In this document: in pieces, positions 17,415-25,845 of the stretch
Position numbering within the stretch: position 1 is the first letter of the stretch
How the letters are laid out: each line of letters begins with the position of its first letter
DNA from: Priestia taiwanensis
GTDB taxonomy: Bacteria > Bacillota > Bacilli > Bacillales > Bacillaceae_G
Direction: 5' to 3'
Length of the DNA stretch: 64,000 bases
NCBI RefSeq assembly: GCF_014638355.1
Contig: NZ_BMFK01000001.1
Coordinates: 697,160 to 761,159 of the forward strand
The notes under the pieces: generated by a model
Database searches by the model: none
What the model was told of the DNA's origin: nothing
The model's input: the letters and a program-made list of their open reading frames with translations, nothing else
Position numbers and translations under genes: made by a program

Positions 17415-18061
17415 GAGATATGCTCGCAAGAAGAGCGGCACAAGAAATTAAAGATGGTATGATTGTGAACTTGGGCATTGGTATTCCGTCTCTTGTTCCA
17501 AATTACTTATCACCAGATGTCCACGTTATGTTTCATGCAGAGAATGGTGTGCTTGGGATGGGTCCTACTCCACAACTGGGAGAAGAAGATGCGAATTTGT
17601 GTAATGCGGCAGGATATCCAGTTACGGTGACAGAAGGCGCTTCTTATTGTGATAGTAGTATTGCTTTTGGCATGATTCGTCGTGGATTAATTGATATCAC
17701 GATATTAGGAGCGTTGCAAGTGAGCGAAAAGGGTGATTTGGCAAATTGGATTGTACCAAATAAACGTGTTCCTGGGATTGGCGGAGCAATGGATTTAGCG
17801 CAAAAATCCAAGAAAGTAATTGTCGTAATGAATCATGTAGATAAATACGGGAATCCAAAAGTGTTGAAAGAATGTTCCTTACCACTAACATCGCAAGCTT
17901 GTGTGGATATGATTATTACAGAAATGGCAGTGATGGCTGTAAGAGATGAGGGCTTAGTAGTAGAAGAGATTATGCCTCCCTATACACTTGATGATGTTCT
18001 TCGATGTACAGATGCGACTGTGCACATAACACCTCACCTACAAGAAAGCGAAAAGGAGTGA
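17387..18061 (+). CDS. yodR: CoA-transferase subunit B (beta; YodR-like)
   Basis: The beta subunit of the same CoA-transferase, about 220-224 residues. The catalytic glutamate motif is VMFHAENGVLGMGP (near residue 50). IVNLGIGIPSLVPNYL and GGAMDLAQ are also present. The first codon is uncertain: TTG 17387 sits best behind AAAGGAG, whereas ATG 17399 gives the product MGESVRDML. It ends eight bases before the deacylase start. Confidence 0.88.
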   Translation: MEVGMGESVRDMLARRAAQEIKDGMIVNLGIGIPSLVPNYLSPDVHVMFHAENGVLGMGPTPQLGEEDANLCNAAGYPVTVTEGASYCDSSIAFGMIRRGLIDITILGALQVSEKGDLANWIVPNKRVPGIGGAMDLAQKSKKVIVVMNHVDKYGNPKVLKECSLPLTSQACVDMIITEMAVMAVRDEGLVVEEIMPPYTLDDVLRCTDATVHITPHLQESEKE

Positions 18062-18068
18062 ACGTTTC

Positions 18069-19340
18069 TTGAGAGAATACAAAGAGCGAGTATTGTATCA
18101 TCTGAAACGTAATCAACAAGAAGGAATTAAGTTATTAAAGCAACTTATCCGTGAAAAAAGTATTCAAGAATACGAGAATAAATCACAAGCAATTGTCGCA
18201 GAGAAATTGCGCTTATTAGGACTGAAAGTAGATATATGGGAACCGAATATTAAAGAGTTAGAGAAGCATGCGTACTTTTTATCTGCTAGAAAAAATTTTG
18301 ACGGGAGCCCAAATGTCGTTGGTACGTTAAAAGGGGTTGGTGGTGGCAAGTCACTTATTTTAAACGGACATATTGACGTTGTTCCTGAAGGTGATGAAGC
18401 ACAATGGGAATTTGATCCGTATAGTGCGAAAATAGTGAACAAACGCTTATATGGTAGAGGAACGAGTGACATGAAAGGCGGCAATGTCTGCATGTTGATG
18501 GCGTTAGAGGCAATCATCGATTCTGGTATTCAGCTAAAGGGGGACGTGTATTTTCAAAGTGTCATAGAAGAAGAAAGTGGTGGTGCTGGTACATTAGCGA
18601 CCATTTTACGAGGGTACACGGCAGATGCAGTGCTTATCCCTGAACCGACGAGCATGAAGATTTTCCCGAAACAACAAGGCTCTGTTTGGTTTCGTATGAC
18701 CATTCATGGTAAGTCGGCACATGGTGGGACACGTTACGAAGGAGTTAACGCTATTGAATTAAGTATGAGAGTGGTCGCTCATATTCAAGAACTAGAAAAA
18801 GTGCGAAATAGCCGAATAACAGATCCTCTTTATAAAGGAATTCCGATCCCAATTCCAATAAATATCGGGAAAATTAACGGTGGTACGTGGCCATCTTCTG
18901 TTGCGGACGTAGTAACGCTCGAAGGACGTATGGGTGTGGCACCAGATGAAAGCATGGAAGCGGCACGAGAAGAATTCGAGCAATGGATGGAACAGTTAAA
19001 GATAGATACAGTGTTTCAAGAATATCCACTTACGCTTGAATGGTTCGGAGCAAGGTGGCATCCTGGAACAATCGATGTAAACCATGAATTTATGCAGGCG
19101 CTTACAAATAATTATCGATATTGTTTGAAAGAGTTGCCGAAGATTGAAGCATCACCATGGGGAACGGATGGTGGCCTATTCACGCACGTCGCAAATATCC
19201 CAACGATTGTCTTTGGACCAGGAGAAACGAAAGTAGCTCATCATCCGAATGAATATATTGATATAACGAGACTCCATGAAGCATCGGAAATTATCGCCTG
19301 TACAATTCTTGATTGGTGCGGTGTTCATGATGAGTCATGA
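18069..19340 (+). CDS. yodQ: M20 family deacylase of the beta-lysine operon (YodQ-like)
   Basis: A 423-residue M20/ArgE-DapE amidohydrolase. Metal-binding motifs are visible: ILNGHIDVVPEGD, GTSDMKGGN, the catalytic EEE in VIEEESGG, and the C-terminal VAHHPNEYID histidines. Next to a beta-lysine acetyltransferase, removal of an acyl group from acetyl-beta-lysine (or a later product) is a sensible role, but it is inferred. The start is TTG, ten bases after AAAGGAG. It overlaps the following acetyltransferase by 14 bases. Confidence 0.85.
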   Translation: MREYKERVLYHLKRNQQEGIKLLKQLIREKSIQEYENKSQAIVAEKLRLLGLKVDIWEPNIKELEKHAYFLSARKNFDGSPNVVGTLKGVGGGKSLILNGHIDVVPEGDEAQWEFDPYSAKIVNKRLYGRGTSDMKGGNVCMLMALEAIIDSGIQLKGDVYFQSVIEEESGGAGTLATILRGYTADAVLIPEPTSMKIFPKQQGSVWFRMTIHGKSAHGGTRYEGVNAIELSMRVVAHIQELEKVRNSRITDPLYKGIPIPIPINIGKINGGTWPSSVADVVTLEGRMGVAPDESMEAAREEFEQWMEQLKIDTVFQEYPLTLEWFGARWHPGTIDVNHEFMQALTNNYRYCLKELPKIEASPWGTDGGLFTHVANIPTIVFGPGETKVAHHPNEYIDITRLHEASEIIACTILDWCGVHDES

Positions 19341-20181
19341 AGCATATTATGAAACTTTCATGTGGAATGAGCGCACGTTCATTGCGACAGGTGTAGTAGA
19401 TTTCTTTAATAAGCGTATTCGTGTAGATAGCTATAGAGGGAATGTGGAAGCGATTATAAAGAAAGTGGAAGAAAACGCGCTACATCATAACATTGAAAAA
19501 ATTATTATAAAAGCAAGAAATGAGCACATGGCTACGTTTTTAGCAAAAGCATACACAGTGGAAGCCGTGATAGATGGATACTTTTCAGGAAGTACGATGT
19601 TTTTTATGACGAAGTACCGAAAAATAGAGAGGCGCAATAGTGTATATTGGCTAGAAGGAGACGTTATTTTAGAAGAAATGAAAGAGAAAGTGACAACGCT
19701 ACCGCAACTGTCTAATGACTATCACATTCGAGTAGCAACAGAGAAAGATGTGGTAAGTCTAGCGGAGTTATTCAAAGAAGTATTTCAAATTTATCCGACA
19801 CCACTCTATGACTCTTCTTATATTGAGGAGGAGATGACAGACACACTTTTTTATGTGGCAGAGCACAAAGGAAAGATTGTCAGTGTTGCATCAGCAGAAA
19901 TGAACCGTATAGATTGTAATGCAGAGCTTACAAATTGTGCAACAATAAATTCACATCGAAAAGCAGGATTGATGAAAATCTTGTTAAATAAATTAGAAGA
20001 AGAGTTGAGACAGCGCCATATTTATTGTGCATATACAATTGCACGGTCATTGTCATTTGGCATGAATTGTGCCTTTTATCAGCTTGGCTATACGTATACA
20101 GGGAGACTGACAAATAATTGTTATATATACGATAAGTTAGAGGATATGAACGTATGGGTCAAAAATATTAGTAATGAATAA
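19327..20181 (+). CDS. ablB: Putative beta-lysine N-acetyltransferase (AblB/YodP)
   Basis: A 284-residue protein of the AblB family. The N-terminal ~120 residues hold DSYRGNVEAIIKK and YFSGSTMFFMTKYR. The C-terminal GNAT domain runs from about residue 130, with NCATINSHRKAGLMKILLNK as the acetyl-CoA loop. In methanogens AblB makes N-epsilon-acetyl-beta-lysine, an osmolyte, from the product of lysine 2,3-aminomutase. Here the deacylase, aminotransferase and CoA-transferase upstream favour lysine breakdown instead or as well. The tandem ATGs at 19327/19330 lie inside the previous gene without a clear ribosome site, which suggests coupled translation. Confidence 0.85.
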   Translation: MMSHEAYYETFMWNERTFIATGVVDFFNKRIRVDSYRGNVEAIIKKVEENALHHNIEKIIIKARNEHMATFLAKAYTVEAVIDGYFSGSTMFFMTKYRKIERRNSVYWLEGDVILEEMKEKVTTLPQLSNDYHIRVATEKDVVSLAELFKEVFQIYPTPLYDSSYIEEEMTDTLFYVAEHKGKIVSVASAEMNRIDCNAELTNCATINSHRKAGLMKILLNKLEEELRQRHIYCAYTIARSLSFGMNCAFYQLGYTYTGRLTNNCYIYDKLEDMNVWVKNISNE

Positions 20182-20264
20182 TTCACCCATTTTCTTTCCA
20201 CGTCATATAACAATTACGAGAAGATAGTCATATGCCTAATTTTGCCATTTAAGGAGGATACTCT

Positions 20265-21677
20265 ATGTTACACAATTTATATAAACCGAGCAGACATTGG
20301 AAAGATATTGAGCTTTGGAAAGACGTGACAGATGAACAATGGAACGATTGGCTTTGGCAATTAACGAATACAATTCGCACGCTAGATGATTTGAAGAAGG
20401 TTATTAACCTTACGGAAGCTGAAGAAGAAGGCGTACGTATTTCAACAAAAACCATTCCTCTTAATATTACACCCTACTATGCCTCCCTCATGAATCCAGA
20501 TGACCACCGCTGCCCAATTCGAATGCAGTCTGTACCAATCGGTCAAGAAATTTACAAAACAAAATATGATCTCGAAGATCCGCTTGAAGAAGATAACGAT
20601 AGTCCTTCACCTGGGTTAACACATCGTTATCCAGACCGTGTGTTATTTCTCGTGACGAATCAATGCTCGATGTATTGCCGTTATTGTACAAGAAGACGGT
20701 TCTCAGGACAAATTGGGATGGGAGTTGCGAAGAAGCAATTAGATGCAGCTATTTCGTATATACGAGAAACACCAGAAGTGCGTGACGTCTTACTTTCAGG
20801 CGGGGATGGTCTGTTAATCAACGATACAATTTTAGAATACATTTTGAAAGAATTACGAGCGATTCCGCATGTGGAAATTATTCGTATCGGTACACGAGCG
20901 CCAGTCGTATTCCCGCAGCGCGTTACAGAGAACTTATGTAATATTTTAAAAAAGTATCATCCGGTTTGGTTGAATACGCATTTCAATACATCGCTTGAAA
21001 TAACAGAAGAATCGAAGCTAGCGTGTGAAATGTTAGTAAATGCGGGTGTTCCTGTTGGAAACCAAGCTGTTATTTTAGCGGGAATAAATGATAGCGTTTC
21101 AATTATGAAAAAGTTAATGCATGATTTAGTAAAAATCCGCGTACGTCCATATTATATTTACCAATGTGATTTATCAGAAGGTATTGGTCATTTCCGTGCT
21201 CCTGTTTCAAAAGGGTTAGAGATTATGGAGGGATTACGTGGACACACATCGGGGTATGCAGTGCCAACCTTTGTTGTCGATGCTCCTGGTGGTGGAGGGA
21301 AGATAACGCTCCAGCCAAATTATATGATTTCCCAAAGCGCAAGCAAAGTTGTGTTACGCAATTTTGAAGGAGTTATTACGACTTATCCAGAACCAGAGAA
21401 CTATGTACCAAATACTGCCGATGCATATTTTAATGAAGTATATCAAGGTACTGCCGATAAGAAAGCTACAGTTGGGATTGCAGCATTAATGAATGAAGAG
21501 AAATTTACGCTTGTGCCAGAAGGGCTAAATCGATTAACGAGACGAAAAAACTTTGCGGAGAATCCAACACACTCTACGTTAAAAGATAAGCGTCAGCGTC
21601 GTGATGAGTTAAAAGAGAAGAAGTATCAAGCGGAGCAGTTGAAGGTTAATAATAAAAGTGTGGAGGAAAAAGGATGA
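20265..21677 (+). CDS. kamA: L-lysine 2,3-aminomutase
   Basis: A radical-SAM, PLP-dependent aminomutase of 470 residues that converts L-lysine to L-beta-lysine. The [4Fe-4S] cluster cysteines are C134, C138 and C141 in TNQCSMYCRYCTRRRF. The SAM/glycine block VLLSGGDGLLIND and the PLP-lysine region PTFVVDAPGGGGKI are present. The last ~60 residues are charged. AAGGAGG lies ten bases before the ATG. An 84-base gap separates it from ablB with no terminator, so readthrough is likely, though its own promoter is possible. It overlaps yokU by four bases. Confidence 0.93.
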   Translation: MLHNLYKPSRHWKDIELWKDVTDEQWNDWLWQLTNTIRTLDDLKKVINLTEAEEEGVRISTKTIPLNITPYYASLMNPDDHRCPIRMQSVPIGQEIYKTKYDLEDPLEEDNDSPSPGLTHRYPDRVLFLVTNQCSMYCRYCTRRRFSGQIGMGVAKKQLDAAISYIRETPEVRDVLLSGGDGLLINDTILEYILKELRAIPHVEIIRIGTRAPVVFPQRVTENLCNILKKYHPVWLNTHFNTSLEITEESKLACEMLVNAGVPVGNQAVILAGINDSVSIMKKLMHDLVKIRVRPYYIYQCDLSEGIGHFRAPVSKGLEIMEGLRGHTSGYAVPTFVVDAPGGGGKITLQPNYMISQSASKVVLRNFEGVITTYPEPENYVPNTADAYFNEVYQGTADKKATVGIAALMNEEKFTLVPEGLNRLTRRKNFAENPTHSTLKDKRQRRDELKEKKYQAEQLKVNNKSVEEKG

Positions 21678-21958
21678 GGTGTCACTGGTGTGATAGTTCA
21701 CAAGTTATCGAGAAGGTAAATGTCGTCTACTGGGAACTTCCAGACGGTACACGAGCGATTGAAATTCATGAAACACCGTGTGTTACTTGTAGTGAATGTG
21801 GTATTATCTATCAAACAGAAGCAATAGTGAATGAGATTGAAACGCAATTATTATTAATTCGAACAAGTGAGTTACCGAAAGTATTGACATTTGAAGAATT
21901 AATGAAAGTACCACGCTTATTGAAACGGAATTATTTTGATTTTTCTAAGACAGACTGA
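21674..21958 (+). CDS. yokU: YokU family zinc-finger protein
   Basis: A 94-residue protein with two Cys pairs (RCHWCDSS at the start and PCVTCSECG around residue 36), suggesting a small zinc ribbon of the MqsA/YgiT N-terminal type. It matches the YokU family, which sits beside kamA in B. subtilis as well. The ATG overlaps the kamA stop by four bases (ATGA), so translation is coupled. A role with the aminomutase (cluster or cofactor related, or regulatory) is an inference from this conserved pairing. Confidence 0.85.
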   Translation: MRCHWCDSSQVIEKVNVVYWELPDGTRAIEIHETPCVTCSECGIIYQTEAIVNEIETQLLLIRTSELPKVLTFEELMKVPRLLKRNYFDFSKTD

Positions 21959-22050
21959 AAATCGATATCCTTGTTTCGTTATTTTTCTTTACAGATGTTC
22001 AACTCATATATTATAGTACAAGGTAAAATGACAGAATTAGAGGAATGTAT

Positions 22051-22266
22051 ATGAGTAAATCATTTTATCACTTTATGATGAAACACCGTGTTCCGGGTTC
22101 GAAGAAGTTACTGGAACAGCTTGCAAATAATATGTATGACGATCACGATTTTCCGAAACAATCATATGACTATGATGAAGTAAGTAGATATTTAGAAATG
22201 AATGGATCATATTTATTAAGTATGTCCTTATTCGATGAAGCGTGGACATTATATGAAAGCGAATAG
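22051..22266 (+). CDS. yozE: YozE family protein (UPF0346)
   Basis: A 71-residue acidic, helical protein matching YozE: SFYHFMMKHR at the start, DHDFPKQSYDYDEVSRYLE in the middle and an SLFDEAWTLYES end. YozE folds as a small helical SAM-like domain; its function is unknown. The ATG at 22051 follows AGAGGA at seven bases; an ATG six bases earlier is less well spaced. A TATATTATAGTAC promoter-like stretch lies upstream. Confidence 0.88.
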   Translation: MSKSFYHFMMKHRVPGSKKLLEQLANNMYDDHDFPKQSYDYDEVSRYLEMNGSYLLSMSLFDEAWTLYESE

Positions 22267-22299
22267 AAGGTAGGCTAATAGCCTACCTTCTATTTTTTT
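22266..22299 (+). terminator. Terminator of yozE
   Basis: A 12-bp stem (22266-22277 with 22279-22290) has a very short loop and is followed by seven T. Confidence 0.8.
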
Positions 22300-22408
22300 G
22301 TCTCAATTAACCCTGTCTGTTATAAGCGTTTTAATGCACGTTGCATATACTGTTAGCAATATCGGAAAAAGAAGTATTCAATCACGACTGAAAAAGGAGA
22401 GAAGACAT

Positions 22409-23074
22409 ATGTCAAGAAAGAAACAACCTAAATATAACGTTGGAGACATAGTCGTGATTACGTTATATGGAACAGTTGGTAAGATAACAAATATTAAAAG
22501 CGTCGATGGTGTTTATGTGTATGAAGTGAATAATCATGATGGGTTATACGTCGAAAATACATTGCAGCTAATTAGTGATTACGAAGGCAAAGCAAGTGAA
22601 AAAGAGTGGATTGAATTAAATTATAAATTTGCTTATGGGGACTTAGTGCGGGTAGCGGGATATGAGAAAGATTTATTCAGAGTGGTTGGTTTTCGTACAG
22701 AAGTGTGGCGGTATAAGAACGATGCGTGGGAAGATACAATTTATGAGTTATCTCGTGTAACGGACGGAGAGTGGCTGGAAGCGGATGAGGCTGACTTATT
22801 GCTAGTTGCTAATGCCCAAACAGCGAATCTTATTTTGAAAAAGTTGAAGTATGACAAAAGTAGTATCGGGAAGCTTGATTTAGGTAAGTTAAAATCGGTT
22901 AATGATGTGAAGCGAGTAGGCACAAGAACGAATAAAGATGAGATTATTGATGGATTATTAGATGTGTATAACGATTATTCGGCACTCTATGAAAATTTTC
23001 AAGACAAGGATTACAAAGTAGTGATGGATTTAATCTTGAAAAATTTAAGTAAACTAGTGGAAAAACATAAATAA
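22409..23074 (+). CDS. yodN: YodN-like protein
   Basis: A 221-residue soluble protein. The N-terminus looks like an SH3-like barrel repeat: YNVGDIVVITLYGTVGKITN, then a second FAYGDLVRVAGYEKDLFRVVGF. The C-terminal half is helical (DLGKLKSVNDVKRVGTR onward). Position between yozE and yozD, and its size, match B. subtilis yodN; the function is unknown. The ATG follows AAGGAGAGAAGAC. A weak hairpin (AACAGG/CCTGTT near 23152) follows. Confidence 0.7.
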   Translation: MSRKKQPKYNVGDIVVITLYGTVGKITNIKSVDGVYVYEVNNHDGLYVENTLQLISDYEGKASEKEWIELNYKFAYGDLVRVAGYEKDLFRVVGFRTEVWRYKNDAWEDTIYELSRVTDGEWLEADEADLLLVANAQTANLILKKLKYDKSSIGKLDLGKLKSVNDVKRVGTRTNKDEIIDGLLDVYNDYSALYENFQDKDYKVVMDLILKNLSKLVEKHK

Positions 23075-23199
23075 AGTTGGAAGAGGTATGCTTCTTATAA
23101 AATAAAAAGATAAAGCAATATGTACACATGTGAAACAGACAACTTATGAGATTAACAGGTTGCCTGTTTATATTTATTGTACAGTGGGAATAACTAGCA

Positions 23200-23355
23200 T
23201 TAGTTTGAAAAAAGCGAGTATAACATATGAAGGATAACTGGTATTGCAAGAACAAGAAAGAGGTAGAAAGTATGGGCAGTCATTTTGTCCAGTATTACTT
23301 CAAATGACGTTGTTTCTTGGTTTTCCTTATATGTATCCATTATCGGTTGTTCCAT
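23200..23355 (-). CDS. Small single-pass membrane protein
   Basis: A 51-residue protein with a polar head (MEQPIMDTYKENQETTSF) and one C-terminal hydrophobic helix (TFYLFLVLAIPVILHMLYSLF), so it is probably tail-anchored. The ATG at 23355 follows CGGAGG by ten bases, which sets the start; a longer frame to 23415 has no site. It interrupts the yodN-yozD order on the opposite strand. The family is not recognised. Confidence 0.6.
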   Translation of the reverse strand: MEQPIMDTYKENQETTSFEVILDKMTAHTFYLFLVLAIPVILHMLYSLFSN

Positions 23356-23535
23356 TTTTTGTATTCCTCCGTTTTCTTTAAGGCTTGTACTACATTCGTA
23401 TGTAGGCTTATACACGTTTATGACTAGTTTTTATACATATAATGTAAGAATGTAAAGGTGAGGTAAAATTTCTGTTTCATAGACAGAACGACTAACATAT
23501 TTTCTTATTTTATTCATATTAGTAAGAGTAAAGGG

Positions 23536-23724
23536 GTGATGGTTGTGAAAGAAATTGAAGTGGTTATTGATACAGAGGAAATCGTGGAGTTCTTTTACAA
23601 GCAATTAATCCAAAGGGGTTATGCCCCTACAGAAGCGGAGATGGAGGATTTAGCCGATATTACGTTTGATTATTTGATAGAAAAATGCATGATCGATGAA
23701 GTATTCGATGATGAGGATGAATAA
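23536..23724 (+). CDS. yozD: YozD family protein
   Basis: A small acidic protein (57-62 residues) matching YozD: VVIDTEEIVEFFYKQLIQRG, then EAEMEDLADITFDYLIEKCM and an acidic tail, DEVFDDEDE. Function is unknown. AAAGGGGTG lies just upstream; the GTG at 23545, which gives a product beginning VKEIEVVID, is an equally good start. The gene order yokU-yozE-yodN-yozD is conserved with B. subtilis. Confidence 0.85.
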   Translation: MMVVKEIEVVIDTEEIVEFFYKQLIQRGYAPTEAEMEDLADITFDYLIEKCMIDEVFDDEDE

Positions 23725-23767
23725 CGACAACGTATGGTAACGGCGGGAATACTCGTCGTTTTTTTGC
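23723..23767 (+). terminator. Terminator of yozD
   Basis: AACGAC/GTCGTT arms enclose a long GC-rich loop and are followed by seven T. The stem is short, so strength is uncertain. Confidence 0.55.
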
Positions 23768-23821
23768 TATGAGTGTGCGGATAAATTTGGTATACTAGAT
23801 GACAAAGGGAGGCGTTTTCTT

Positions 23822-24028
23822 ATGTTAGATAAATTGTTTAAAAAATTATTAGGTTCGAAGAAATATTCAAGCAGTGATTATAAACATCGTCATCGTAAAT
23901 ATTCAAGTAGTGACTATAAACATCGTCGTGGTTCATACTCAAGTAGTGACCTTAAACACCGCCATTCGAAACACGGTCATCATCACTATAAGAAAAAGCA
24001 TAAAAGCGGTGGCTTCTTTAGTAGCTAA
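23822..24028 (+). CDS. Small basic protein with three YSSSD repeats
   Basis: A 68-residue, very basic protein. Residues 15-50 are three tandem 12-residue repeats, each beginning YSSSD and followed by (Y/L)KHR. The rest is His/Lys-rich (KHGHHHYKKKHK) and ends GGFFSS. The N-terminus MLDKLFKKLLGSKK is an amphipathic basic helix that could bind membrane. No family is recognised. GGGAGG lies eight bases before the ATG. It ends three bases before a protein kinase start, so the two are one operon. Repeated Tyr/Ser beside acidic residues make it a plausible kinase substrate; this is a hypothesis. Confidence 0.75.
   Translation: MLDKLFKKLLGSKKYSSSDYKHRHRKYSSSDYKHRRGSYSSSDLKHRHSKHGHHHYKKKHKSGGFFSS
23864..23971 (+). 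repeat. Three tandem 36-bp coding repeats
   Basis: Three in-frame 36-bp units encode the YSSSD-type repeats. Units 1 and 2 are nearly identical; unit 3 is more diverged. Copy number could vary between strains. Confidence 0.8.
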
Positions 24029-24031
24029 TGT

Positions 24032-24838
24032 ATGATGTGGGTAAAAAATGTAGTACTTGATCGCATTTTACAATGGATGGATCGACCGCTGCCAATAGGT
24101 GCTCTCGTATATGGACGATACGAGATTATCGACTATCTTGGTATGGGTAGCTATGGTATGTCGTATGTTGTACAAGACCATAAAGATAACGAGAAGAAGT
24201 TATTGAAACAGCAACGAAAACGTTTAAAAGTGGACAATCAATCGTTCAAGCGTGAGAAAGAAATGTTAGTATCTCTCACGCATGAACGTGTTCCATCTTT
24301 GTTAGATAGTTTTCGTTGGGAAAAGAAAGAATTCATCGTTATGACGTATTTTCCGTTTCGGAATTTGGAAGATTTAATTTTTGCTGATGGATATCGCTTT
24401 TCAGAAGTAGAGGCGTTTCGGCTAGTAAGAGGTGTACTATCAACTGCGGCGTATGCACATAACCAAGGAATTGTGCATTGCGACTTACGTATTCCGAATA
24501 TTTTATTCGACGGAGTAGATAGTTATATCATTGATTTTGGATTGGCGAAACGACTTGGAGAAGTAGCGTTGGATAAGGAAACGAAAGAATCATATGTTGT
24601 TTCGGTTCAAGAAGACCTGTACTTATTAGGTCATTTTACCTTATTTCTCCTTTATTCTTCGTATGAAGAATCTTCTAAAGAGGAAAAACCATGGCAAGAA
24701 GAGTTGTCTTTATCCCGTGCTGGAAAAGAAATCATTGAACGTATGTTAGAAATACAAGAACCATATCACGATATGGCACTATTACTTCAGCATATTGATT
24801 GTGTGATAGAGGGAGGAAGTCAAGATGTCGTTCTTTAA
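24032..24838 (+). CDS. YbdM-like eukaryotic-type Ser/Thr protein kinase
   Basis: A 268-residue kinase domain with no membrane segment or PASTA repeats, of the YbdM type. The glycine loop is LGMGSYG (residues 36-42) and the likely ATP lysine is K59. The catalytic loop is HCDLRIPN with D151 and N156; Cys replaces the usual HRD arginine and Arg replaces the loop lysine. The metal-binding IDFG carries D168. Catalytic residues are intact, so activity is expected. No good ribosome site is visible; translation is probably coupled to the repeat-protein gene ending three bases before. It overlaps spo0M by 14 bases. Confidence 0.88.
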   Translation: MMWVKNVVLDRILQWMDRPLPIGALVYGRYEIIDYLGMGSYGMSYVVQDHKDNEKKLLKQQRKRLKVDNQSFKREKEMLVSLTHERVPSLLDSFRWEKKEFIVMTYFPFRNLEDLIFADGYRFSEVEAFRLVRGVLSTAAYAHNQGIVHCDLRIPNILFDGVDSYIIDFGLAKRLGEVALDKETKESYVVSVQEDLYLLGHFTLFLLYSSYEESSKEEKPWQEELSLSRAGKEIIERMLEIQEPYHDMALLLQHIDCVIEGGSQDVVL

Positions 24839-25595
24839 AAAAGCATTAGCTAGCATTGGAATTGGTGGTGTGAAAGTCGACACCATCTTAGAAAATAGTA
24901 GTTTAGTAGTTGGAGAAGATGTACGAGGAAGAGTTGAAATCACGGGTGGTAACATTCACCAAGACATAGACGCAATTCACTTAACGTTGTATTCATATTA
25001 TGTAGAAGAGATTAACGATAAGAAGGTCACGAACAAGGCAGTGCAGAATAGAATAAAGTTAACAGATGCAATCTCGATTCGTGCAGGGGAGAAGCAAACA
25101 ATTCCATTTACACTTCATGTACCATTAACAACACCACTTACATTTGGTCGAAAGTTAGTATGGGTACATACAAGTCTTGATGTGAAAAATGCGATTGATC
25201 CAACTGATAATGATTATATGGAAGTTAGTCCAAATGAATTGATGGATGAGATTTTCTCAAGCGTACAAAATTTAGGATTCCGTCTTCGCCAAGTAGAAGT
25301 AGAGAGAGCACCTTCATTTTTACGTAACCGTACATTATTCGTACAAGAGTTCGAATTTGTACCGACTTCAGGAGAATTTGCTCGTAAATTAGATGAGTTA
25401 GAGGTAATTATCTTACCGAACTCTTCATCGTCTGTTGAAGTTATTTTGGAAGTGGACCGAAAGGCAAGAGGACTTATGGGTTCATTCCTAGAAGCATTAG
25501 ATATGGATGAGTCAATTGTAAGATTGACGATTTCTGAAAGTGATAGAGGGCAAGTGGAGCAAATGCTGCGCAATGTCATTCGTAAATATATTTAA
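24825..25595 (+). CDS. spo0M: Spo0M family sporulation-control protein
   Basis: A 256-residue arrestin-fold protein of the Spo0M family. It has the characteristic start SFFKKALASIGIGGVKVDT, IRAGEKQTIPFTLHVPLTTP and LDVKNAIDPTDNDY. B. subtilis Spo0M affects sporulation control and cytoskeleton or division contacts. GGGAGG lies eight bases before the ATG, inside the kinase gene, so the kinase and Spo0M are made together. This suggests that the kinase may modify or control Spo0M. Confidence 0.9.
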   Translation: MSFFKKALASIGIGGVKVDTILENSSLVVGEDVRGRVEITGGNIHQDIDAIHLTLYSYYVEEINDKKVTNKAVQNRIKLTDAISIRAGEKQTIPFTLHVPLTTPLTFGRKLVWVHTSLDVKNAIDPTDNDYMEVSPNELMDEIFSSVQNLGFRLRQVEVERAPSFLRNRTLFVQEFEFVPTSGEFARKLDELEVIILPNSSSSVEVILEVDRKARGLMGSFLEALDMDESIVRLTISESDRGQVEQMLRNVIRKYI

Positions 25596-25690
25596 TCTTA
25601 TTCGTATCACATAACCTCGTTTTGAAGTGTTGCGTAGTATTTTGACTTACTAAGTAAGTAAAAATACGTATGTAGAAAGAAGGGGACAGC

Positions 25691-25783
25691 ATGTTTGTAT
25701 CTTCTTTATCGGCTATTTTATTCGCAGCTGGCATTATGGCTTCAGAGCTAGTTCTTTTACGCAAAAAACGAAACGAGGACTAA
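25691..25783 (+). CDS. Very small membrane peptide
   Basis: A 30-residue ORF: one hydrophobic helix (FVSSLSAILFAAGIMASELV) and a basic/acidic end, RKKRNED. AGAAAGAAGGGGACAGC precedes the ATG, giving a fair ribosome site. It lies after spo0M and ends just before a terminator. No family is recognised; coding status rests on the ribosome site and the helix only. Confidence 0.45.
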   Translation: MFVSSLSAILFAAGIMASELVLLRKKRNED

Positions 25784-25798
25784 GTTTATTTGTTAAAA

Positions 25799-25845
25799 AA
25801 GAAGAAGCACAAGAAAAAATTATTCTTGTGCTTCTTCTTTTTCGT
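25799..25845. terminator. Bidirectional terminator
   Basis: A 17-bp stem (25799-25815 with 25823-25839) is flanked by A-rich and T-rich tracts. The stop of the convergent XRE gene lies in the loop. Confidence 0.8.
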
